Of a stretch of 23,108 nt of DNA, positions 17,209 to 23,108 are shown piece after piece. The notes beneath the pieces were generated by a model, which saw only the letters and a list, made by a program, of their open reading frames with translations, was not told the origin of the DNA and made no database searches. The DNA is from a virus, in the IMG/VR virus record IMGVR_UViG_3300043429_000487, positions 1 through 23,108 of that record; one strand, given 5' to 3'. A program made the position numbers and the translations under genes. Position 1 is the stretch's first letter. Each line of letters begins with the position of its first letter.

Positions 17209-18162
17209 ATGACACAAGAAAAAATTTTACAGGACAATCCTGGCCGTTTCGTTATTTTCCCGATTCAGTATGACGATATTTGGGAATTTTATAAGACACA
17301 TCAAGCCGCGTTTTGGACCGCAGAAGAAGTCGATTTGTCTGGTGACATTCGAGATTGGGAAAAATTATCAGATAATGAAAAGTATTTCATTAAGAATGTA
17401 TTATCATTTTTTGCAGCTTCTGACGGTATTGTTAATGAAAACTTGGCTGAGAATTTCGTAAAAGAAGTTCAATATCCTGAAGCAAAGTTCTTTTATGGAT
17501 TCCAACTTATGATGGAGAACATCCATTCACTTATGTATTCTTTGTTGATTGACACTTATGTGTCTGACCCGAAGGAAAAAGATGAATGTTTCCATGCTAT
17601 TGATAGATTGCCTGCAGTTCAGAAGAAGGCAACTTGGGCATTGAATTGGATTAAGAATAGCACGTTTCAGGAGAGACTGGTTGCATTTGCGGCGGTCGAA
17701 GGTATATTCTTCTCAGGTTCATTCTGTTCTATCTTCTGGTTGAAATCAAGAGGTATTATGCAAGGGTTGTGTAACGCGAACTCTTTGATATTCAAGGATG
17801 AGAATCTACATACAGATTTTGCGATTCATTTGTTAAACAATCACATCGAAAATCGACCAAGTGATGATAGAATAAAAGAAATTCTTTTGTCCGCTTTGGA
17901 GATTGAAAAAGAGTTTATTACAGAATCTCTACCAGTTTCTATGATTGGAATGAACTCCAATTTGATGAAACAATATTTGGAATTTATTACTGACCAACTT
18001 TTGGTAAAATTAAATTGTAAGAAAGTATTTAACGTTGAACAACCATTTAAATTTATGGAACAAATTGCGGTTGAAACGAAGGGTAATTTCTTTGAATCAA
18101 GAACAATTGAATACCAAAAGGCTAAATTGGGTGAATCATTAACTTTTACAGAAGATTTTTAA
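17209..18162 (+). CDS. nrdB: Class I ribonucleotide reductase, small (beta) subunit
   Basis: A 317-aa R2 protein that holds the diiron-tyrosyl radical cofactor. All six metal ligands are present: D42 (EEVDLS), E103 and H106 ([10 protein letters not shown]), E164 (AAVEG), E198 and H201 (KDENLH). The radical tyrosine is Y110. The motifs [29 protein letters not shown] and [13 protein letters not shown] are nearly those of eukaryote-type R2, rather than E. coli or T4 NrdB. The C-terminal LTFTEDF is the short peptide that docks in the alpha subunit. With NrdA it makes dNDPs for phage replication. It lies 5 nt after the helicase and 3 nt before nrdA, i.e. in beta-alpha order, the opposite of E. coli nrdAB. 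Complete, with no missing key residue. Confidence 0.96.
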   Translation: MTQEKILQDNPGRFVIFPIQYDDIWEFYKTHQAAFWTAEEVDLSGDIRDWEKLSDNEKYFIKNVLSFFAASDGIVNENLAENFVKEVQYPEAKFFYGFQLMMENIHSLMYSLLIDTYVSDPKEKDECFHAIDRLPAVQKKATWALNWIKNSTFQERLVAFAAVEGIFFSGSFCSIFWLKSRGIMQGLCNANSLIFKDENLHTDFAIHLLNNHIENRPSDDRIKEILLSALEIEKEFITESLPVSMIGMNSNLMKQYLEFITDQLLVKLNCKKVFNVEQPFKFMEQIAVETKGNFFESRTIEYQKAKLGESLTFTEDF

Positions 18163-18165
18163 TAT

Positions 18166-20586
18166 ATGATGTCCTTAAAGATTAAGAAAAGAGACGGTGA
18201 GGAGGTTTCATTCAACCCTCAAAAGATTTATAACAGAATAAAGAGAGCCTCAAAAGGTTTGAATGTAAATTCGGATGAAATTTTTATTAAGGTAATAACA
18301 TCAGTCCCAACCGAAGGATTTGTTTCCACCAAAGAATTGGATAAATTAATTTCAGAAATATCCGCCTCCTATACTGGTAGTCATCACGACTACTCGAGAC
18401 TTGCCGCAAGTATTGCGGTTACTTCTCACCAAAAAGAAACTAACGAAAGTTTTAGTGAGACGATGATGATGTTGAATGAACAAGGAATCGTCAATGACAA
18501 ACTTATTGAGTTGATTAAAATGTGGGGGGAGAAAGAAATTGATGCTGCGTTAGTTCATGAAAATGATTTCACTTTTGATTATTTTGGATGGAGGTCATTA
18601 TATGAAATGTATTTGCTCAGAGATAATAACGGTGTTGTGGTTGAAAGACCACAACACATGTATATGAGAGTTGCCCTTTGGGTTACAGATTCTTTTGAGG
18701 AAGCATTGGAATATTATAAGTCATTATCAAACCAGTTAATATCAAAGGCTACTCCGATAATGATTAACTCAGGAACAAAGATTCCACAACTTGCATCTTG
18801 TGTTCTACATTATAATGATGAAGATTCAAGAGATGGTTTGTTGAACAGTTTGAGAGATATTTCAACATATTCTGCGGATGCTGCTGGTATTGGACTTTCA
18901 GTTTCAAACATCAGAAGTAAAGAAAGTAGAATTAAAACATCAGGTGGATATGCCGGTGGTGTTTTGAAATATTTGAAAATTGTTAATGAATCTCTCAGAT
19001 TCTTTAATCAACAAGGAAGAAGACCTGGAAGTGCGGCCATTTATATGGAACCTTGGCACAAGGACATTTTTGACTTGTTGGATATTAAGAAGAACACAGG
19101 TGCTGAAGAATTGAGAGCGAGAGATTTATTTACCTCAATTTGGATTCCTGACAACTTTATGAGAGCGGTTAAAAACGATACAGACTGGTATTTGTTCTGT
19201 CCAAATGACATTAAGAATGCTGGATTGAAACCACTTCAAGATTGTTATGGTGAAGAATATGAAGCGGTATATGAGCAAGCGGTTCAATTAGGAATCGGTA
19301 AGAAAGTGAAAGCCCAAACTGTTTGGAATAAGATTGTTGAATCTCAAATTGAGACTGGTGTTCCATACCTTTGTTCAAAGGATAATGCAAATAAGAAAAC
19401 CAACCATCAAAATATTGGTGTGATTAAACAATCAAATCTTTGTAATGAGATTTATCAATATACTGATGAAACAACCACGGCCATTTGCACCCTCTCATCT
19501 ATGGTTTTGAAAAACTACGTTAAGCCGAATGGTAAATTTGATTTTGAATTGTTACATAATGAAACAAGAAAAGTCGTCCGTTCGTTGAACAAAGTGATTG
19601 ACATCAATTCTTACTCAACCCAAAAAGGGAAAAAAGGAGGATTGGAACAACGAGCAATTGCAATCGGAGTTCAAGGTCTTGCAGATGTGTTCTATTTGAT
19701 GGATTATGTTTTTACCTCCGAAGATGCGAGAAAACTCAATAAAAACATCTTTGAAACAATCTATCACGGAGCCATCACAGAAAGTATGGAGTTGTGTAAG
19801 TCAGGGAAATACGAACCTTATAAGTTTTTCAAAGGGTCTCCGATGTCAAAAGGAATATTCCAATTTGATATGTGGGGTGTAAATCAAGATGAACTTATAT
19901 ATGATTGGGAAAGTTTGAAAGAAGATGTGACGAAATATGGTATATGTAATTCATTATTTACGGCACAAATGCCCGTGGCTTCTTCTGCAAAAATCACAGG
20001 TAGTTTTGAAATGACAGAACCAGCACACTCTGCCTTATTTAATAGACGAGTAGTTGGAGGTGAAATTCTAATCGTGAATAAGTATTTGATTTATGATTTG
20101 GAAAAGTTGGGATTGTGGAATGAGGACCTAAAGAATGAAATTATTATGAATGATGGTTCAATTCAAAACATTAACTTCAACAATTATTTGGATTCTGAAG
20201 ATAAGAATTACAATAAAAAAGTTGATAGACTTGAACACATACTTCCAAAATATAGGACGATTTGGGAAATCTCTCAAAGAGATTTGATTGATATGGCGGC
20301 TGATAGGGCACCATTTATAGACCAATCACAATCTATGAATATCTATATGGCGAATCCTACTCTATCCAAAATAACATCTTCACACTTCCACGGCTGGCAA
20401 AAAGGTTTGAAGACATTATGTTATTATGTTAGAACAAGGGCAGTATCAACAGGTGCTAAACATTTGGCTTTGGATATATCACAGGTTAAAAACAAACCAA
20501 ATCAATATATTAATAAAGTTGAACCTTCAGAGACTGTTCAAAAACCGGAAGAATCTCCATTTGAATGTTTTGGGTGTAGTTCTTAA
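18166..20586 (+). CDS. nrdA: Class I ribonucleotide reductase, large (alpha) subunit
   Basis: An 806-aa R1 protein. An N-terminal ATP-cone is visible (KIKKRDGEEVSFNPQKIYNR, residues 4-24), so overall activity is probably controlled by ATP/dATP. Active-site residues are C212 (LASCVLHY), N424-C426-E428 (SNLCNEI) and C441 (ICTLSSM). The radical relay is Y753-Y754 (CYYVRTR). The swinging-arm cysteines C801 and C804 (CFGCSS) form CxxC as in eukaryote-type R1, rather than the CxxxxC of E. coli. The substrate-specificity region (ADAAGIGLSVSNIRS, then GRRPGSAAIYMEPWH) is conserved. It starts 3 nt after nrdB; two adjacent ATG codons (18166, 18169) are possible starts. A strong terminator follows. No intein or intron is seen, although phage nrd genes often carry them. 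Confidence 0.96.
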   Translation: MMSLKIKKRDGEEVSFNPQKIYNRIKRASKGLNVNSDEIFIKVITSVPTEGFVSTKELDKLISEISASYTGSHHDYSRLAASIAVTSHQKETNESFSETMMMLNEQGIVNDKLIELIKMWGEKEIDAALVHENDFTFDYFGWRSLYEMYLLRDNNGVVVERPQHMYMRVALWVTDSFEEALEYYKSLSNQLISKATPIMINSGTKIPQLASCVLHYNDEDSRDGLLNSLRDISTYSADAAGIGLSVSNIRSKESRIKTSGGYAGGVLKYLKIVNESLRFFNQQGRRPGSAAIYMEPWHKDIFDLLDIKKNTGAEELRARDLFTSIWIPDNFMRAVKNDTDWYLFCPNDIKNAGLKPLQDCYGEEYEAVYEQAVQLGIGKKVKAQTVWNKIVESQIETGVPYLCSKDNANKKTNHQNIGVIKQSNLCNEIYQYTDETTTAICTLSSMVLKNYVKPNGKFDFELLHNETRKVVRSLNKVIDINSYSTQKGKKGGLEQRAIAIGVQGLADVFYLMDYVFTSEDARKLNKNIFETIYHGAITESMELCKSGKYEPYKFFKGSPMSKGIFQFDMWGVNQDELIYDWESLKEDVTKYGICNSLFTAQMPVASSAKITGSFEMTEPAHSALFNRRVVGGEILIVNKYLIYDLEKLGLWNEDLKNEIIMNDGSIQNINFNNYLDSEDKNYNKKVDRLEHILPKYRTIWEISQRDLIDMAADRAPFIDQSQSMNIYMANPTLSKITSSHFHGWQKGLKTLCYYVRTRAVSTGAKHLALDISQVKNKPNQYINKVEPSETVQKPEESPFECFGCSS

Positions 20587-20612
20587 TGATAATAAAACTT
20601 AAATTATTCGAT

Positions 20613-20656
20613 AATCACGACAGAATCACGACATTCTGTCGTGATTTTCTTTTTGT
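20613..20656 (+). terminator. Strong terminator after nrdA, with an alternative fold
   Basis: AATCACGACAGAAT (20613-20626) pairs perfectly over 14 bp with ATTCTGTCGTGATT (20633-20646), loop CACGAC, followed by TTCTTTTTG. The segment AATCACGAC occurs twice (20613-20621 and 20624-20632). The second copy can pair with the same right arm (GTCGTGATT, 20638-20646) in a 9-bp hairpin with loop ATTCT, excluding the longer one. It separates the replication block from the late genes. Confidence 0.88.
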
Positions 20657-20659
20657 GTG

Positions 20660-20667
20660 TATTTATA
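20660..20667 (+). promoter_or_regulatory. Candidate late promoter TATTTATA before gp25-like gene
   Basis: TATTTATA lies 14 nt before the ATG at 20682, immediately after the nrdA terminator. Here a new promoter is required, since the terminator cuts off upstream transcription and virion genes follow. Same motif and spacing as at 10030 and 23071. Confidence 0.6.
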
Positions 20668-20681
20668 TTATAAAATAAACT

Positions 20682-21152
20682 ATGGCTGCAGGTAGAACAT
20701 ATGGTATTAATTTCCCATTTAGAGATTCAACTCAAGGGGATTATTTACAACTTACTGAGACTCAAGCGGCGGAAATAAAGGCGGATTTGATTCATTTACT
20801 TTTAACTCGTAAAGGTTCTAGATATTATTTACCTGATTTTGGTACTAGGTTATATGAGTTTTTATTTGAACCATTTGACGGACTAACATTTAGTGCTATT
20901 GAATCGGACATTAGAGATGCGGTTGAGAAATATTTACCAAATTTATTATTAAATAGTATTACGATTTCACCGGCAGATACAACTGTTGAATCAGATAGTC
21001 AAAATAAAGAAAATATTGCAGGACCTAGTGATATAAGTATTTACAGATTTCCGGGAAAAGGAACATCTGAATATACTGCAAAAATAAAAATAGATTATTC
21101 CACTAGCAATAGCACCTTCGCTCAAAGCGATTTTGTGATTATAAATATATAA
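20682..21152 (+). CDS. 25: gp25-like baseplate wedge protein (GPW/gp25 family)
   Basis: A 156-aa protein of the GPW/gp25 family (T4 gp25: 132 aa), a lysozyme-like-fold-free sheath-initiating wedge component at the centre of the baseplate. The signature is at residues about 33-65: a helix (KADLIHLLLTRKG) followed by SRYYLPDFGTRLYEFLFEP, the well known 'L-x-T-x-x-G-x-R-x-x-x-P-x-(F/Y)-G-x-x-L' motif, then the helix SDIRDAVEKYLPNL and C-terminal strands. A Ser/Asn/Asp-rich insert (about residues 98-125) before the last strand makes it longer than usual. It has its own candidate late promoter and is followed 5 nt later by the gp6-like gene, the same order of partners as in many contractile injection systems. 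Confidence 0.9.
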   Translation: MAAGRTYGINFPFRDSTQGDYLQLTETQAAEIKADLIHLLLTRKGSRYYLPDFGTRLYEFLFEPFDGLTFSAIESDIRDAVEKYLPNLLLNSITISPADTTVESDSQNKENIAGPSDISIYRFPGKGTSEYTAKIKIDYSTSNSTFAQSDFVIINI

Positions 21153-21157
21153 AGTTT

Positions 21158-22996
21158 ATGGCAAATAGAAGTATTTCATATACAACGAGAGATTATCAAG
21201 CAATCAGAACTGAGCTTGTAAATTATGTAAGAACCTATTATCCTGAATTGATTCAGGATTTTAATGATGCTTCTGTTTTCTCTGTTTTTTTAGATTTAAA
21301 TGCGGCAGTTGCGGATAACTTACACTATCACATTGATAGAAGTATTCAAGAAACAGTTCTTCAATATGCACAACAAAAATCATCGGTATATAACATAGCA
21401 AGAACATATGGTTTAAAAATACCAGGACAACGACCATCTGTTGCTTTGGTTGATTTTTCTATCACAGTTCCTGCGTTCGGAGATAAAGAAGATGAGAGGT
21501 ATTTGGGTGTTTTGGCAAGAGGTTCACAAGTTGTTGGAGCGGGTATTGTTTTTGAAAATGTAACTGATATCGATTTTGCATCACCTTATAATTCACAAGG
21601 ATTTCCTAATAGATTAAAGATTCCAAACTTTAATGGTAATGGTGTTTTAGTTAATTATACAATTACTAAACGAGAAGTTGTTGTAAATGGTATTACAAAA
21701 GTTTTCAAAAAGGTAATAACACCTAATGATGTTAGACCTTTTTATGAATTATTTTTACCTGAAAAAAATGTTCTTGGTATAACTAGTGTGTTATTGAAAA
21801 GTGGAACTGATTATACCAATATACCTACTGTTGCAGAATTTCTTGGTGCTCAAAACAGATGGTATGAGGTTGATGCACTTGCTGAAGATAGAATATTTGT
21901 GGAGGACCCGACAAAAGTTTCCGACCAACCAGGAATAAAAGTTGGAAGGTATATTCAAACTCAAAATAGATTTATAAGTGAATTTACACCTGAAGGATTT
22001 AAAAAGATGACTTTTGGTGGTGGAACAAATACCGCACAAGATGCGTTAAACCAATTTACAACATTGGGGGTTACTTTAGACCTACAAAGATATTCTAATA
22101 ACTTTTCTTTAGGTTCCACATTAACACCAAACTCTACTTTGTTTGTTCAATATAGAGTTGGAGGAGGATTGGCATCAAATCTTGGAACTAATGTAATTAA
22201 TTCAATCGGAACTATTTCTTTCTTTGTGAACGGACCTTCGGAGTTAACAAACTCTTCAGTGGTAAATTCTTTGAGATGTAATAACGTAACTGCGGCAATT
22301 GGAGGAGCAGGAGTTCCTTCATTGGAAGAAGTTAGAAATTATGTCTCTTTCAATTTTGCAGCACAAAAAAGAGCGGTTACAGTTCAAGATTACGAAGCAT
22401 TATTGAGAACTATGCCGTCAGAATTTGGTGCACCTGCAAAAGTGTCAATAACTGAAAACAATAATAAGATAATCATTCAAATGTTGTCCTATGATACATC
22501 AGGTAGATTGACACCAATAATCTCAAATACTCTAAAACAAAACGTTGCAACATACTTATCTAACTATCGTATGTTGAATGATTATATTTCAATTATTTCA
22601 GCAGATGTGATAGATTTGAGTTTTGAAATTTCAATTGTATTGGATTCGGCACAAAATTCAGGACAAGTAATTGCTAGTGTAATTGATAGGGTTTCAACCT
22701 ATATGGATCCGGCAAATAGACAGTTAGGTCAAAATGTTAATTTATCGGAATTGAAGAGTATTGTTCAAAATCAAAATGGAGTTCTTAGTGTTGCTGGATT
22801 GAACATATATAATAATGTTGGAGGACAATATTCATCCGCAGAAACTTCTATGGAATATTCAAATCCTGAAACAAGACAGATACAACCAGTTGATGATACA
22901 ATATTCGCTCAACCATCACAAGTTTATCAGATTAGATATCCATCTAAAGATATTAAAATATCTGTTAAGAATTTCCAATCAATAACATTTACATAA
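21158..22996 (+). CDS. 6: gp6-like baseplate wedge protein (baseplate J family)
   Basis: A 612-aa homologue of T4 gp6 (660 aa), the backbone of the baseplate wedge, which dimerises into a ring around the hub. The N-terminus (SISYTTRDYQAIRTELVNYV, then FNDASVFSVFLDLNAAVADN and LHYHIDRSIQETVLQYAQQ) is the typical gp6/J start. The region RRYVSFN-like 'LEEVRNYVSFNFAAQKRAVT' with VQDYEALLRTMPSEFG (residues about 388-425) is the conserved baseplate_J core motif, in which tail proteins show 'R-A-V-T-x-x-D-Y'. The C-terminal domain is alpha/beta, with a VNLSELKSIVQNQNGVLSV helix. The stop at 22996 is followed by about 95 nt without a gene. Confidence 0.9.
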   Translation: MANRSISYTTRDYQAIRTELVNYVRTYYPELIQDFNDASVFSVFLDLNAAVADNLHYHIDRSIQETVLQYAQQKSSVYNIARTYGLKIPGQRPSVALVDFSITVPAFGDKEDERYLGVLARGSQVVGAGIVFENVTDIDFASPYNSQGFPNRLKIPNFNGNGVLVNYTITKREVVVNGITKVFKKVITPNDVRPFYELFLPEKNVLGITSVLLKSGTDYTNIPTVAEFLGAQNRWYEVDALAEDRIFVEDPTKVSDQPGIKVGRYIQTQNRFISEFTPEGFKKMTFGGGTNTAQDALNQFTTLGVTLDLQRYSNNFSLGSTLTPNSTLFVQYRVGGGLASNLGTNVINSIGTISFFVNGPSELTNSSVVNSLRCNNVTAAIGGAGVPSLEEVRNYVSFNFAAQKRAVTVQDYEALLRTMPSEFGAPAKVSITENNNKIIIQMLSYDTSGRLTPIISNTLKQNVATYLSNYRMLNDYISIISADVIDLSFEISIVLDSAQNSGQVIASVIDRVSTYMDPANRQLGQNVNLSELKSIVQNQNGVLSVAGLNIYNNVGGQYSSAETSMEYSNPETRQIQPVDDTIFAQPSQVYQIRYPSKDIKISVKNFQSITFT

Positions 22997-23018
22997 TTTC
23001 ATCGTTAAATTCACTTAC

Positions 23019-23075
23019 AAATAGTTTGAATTATTATTACTTGGTGTAACTTGAAAAAGTTTGCCTAAACTATTT
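23019..23075. repeat. Inverted repeat upstream of last gene
   Basis: AAATAGTTT (23019-23027) and AAACTATTT (23067-23075) are exact inverted copies 39 nt apart. The right copy overlaps the first five bases of the TATTTATA motif. It could be an operator-like pair or chance in A+T-rich DNA; there is no T run to suggest a terminator. Confidence 0.35.
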
Positions 23076-23078
23076 ATA
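23071..23078 (+). promoter_or_regulatory. Candidate late promoter TATTTATA before last gene
   Basis: TATTTATA with exactly 14 nt to the ATG at 23093. It is the third instance of this motif at this spacing, here in the 96-nt gap after the gp6-like gene, where an ordinary co-transcribed gene would be expected to follow directly. Confidence 0.55.
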
Positions 23079-23092
23079 AATTAAAGTATATA

Positions 23093-23108
23093 ATGGGTGA
23101 TTCTTATA
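23093..23108 (+). CDS. Start of a further gene (truncated by window end)
   Basis: ATG GGT GAT TCT TAT, five codons (MGDSY) before the window ends. The call depends on the TATTTATA-14 nt-ATGG arrangement shared with two other genes and on the 96-nt gap that otherwise lacks an open frame. T4 would have gene 7 or 8 after gene 6, but five residues say nothing about identity. Confidence 0.5.

Noticed and set aside
21133-21157. TATAAATA (T4 late promoter form) just before the gp6-like gene
   Set aside because: It overlaps the last codons of the gp25-like gene, is 10 nt rather than 14 nt from the ATG, and the two genes are only 5 nt apart, so co-transcription suffices.
1-23108. Anti-phage defence system, CRISPR array, tRNA or transposon
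   Set aside because: No repeat-spacer pattern, cloverleaf, transposase or defence protein motif was found; the content is phage structure and replication.

Overview
The window is from the genome of a T4-type contractile-tailed phage (Caudoviricetes), probably infecting a member of the Bacteroidota. All genes lie on the + strand, are tightly packed and are A+T rich. The T4-type set is recognisable at protein level: gp53-, gp25- and gp6-like baseplate wedge proteins, a gp32-like ssDNA-binding protein, a UvsX recombinase, an RNase H/FEN-type 5' nuclease, a gp41/DnaB-type helicase and a class I ribonucleotide reductase (NrdB, NrdA). The host inference rests on two things. One is a textbook Bacteroidota promoter (TTTG, 20 nt, TAnnTTTG) in front of gene 32. 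The other is the near absence of Shine-Dalgarno sequences before start codons, which are preceded by A/T-rich leaders.

Layout. (1) Positions 1-10929 are a virion gene block: a large protein with an OmpA-like domain that runs in from the left edge, a gp53/LysM-like wedge protein, a 2234-aa baseplate hub-like giant ending in an IPT/TIG-like domain, a 74-aa protein, and a Pro/Ala-rich acidic coiled-coil protein. A hairpin terminator follows. (2) Positions 10993-12460 are a short unit with a host-type promoter, gene 32-like, an Api92/YubB-like protein and a perfect hairpin terminator. (3) Positions 12474-20656 are the replication, recombination and nucleotide block: uvsX, a small ribbon-helix-helix gene overlapping an HNH endonuclease gene, a FEN-type nuclease, an unknown 150-aa protein, the replicative helicase, nrdB and nrdA, then a strong terminator. 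(4) From 20660 to the right edge virion genes resume: gp25-like, gp6-like and the first codons of another gene.

Function. The middle block supplies dNTPs (NrdAB), unwinds DNA (helicase), coats and recombines it (gp32-like, UvsX) and removes RNA primers or flaps (FEN). The outer blocks build the baseplate. The octamer TATTTATA was found by eye at only three places on the + strand. Each time it lies exactly 14 nt before an ATG, in front of genes in the virion blocks, which makes it a strong candidate late promoter distinct from T4's TATAAATA.

Most of the window is ordinary phage core. The unusual parts are the fixed-distance TATTTATA motif, the cysteine-free gp32-like protein with a bacterial-SSB-like C-terminal tip, the RHH/HNH overlapping pair with palindromes upstream, the OmpA-like domain in a virion-block protein, and a terminator that can fold in two ways. 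I see no tRNA, CRISPR array, insertion sequence or defence system. No gene-free stretch exceeds 300 bases.
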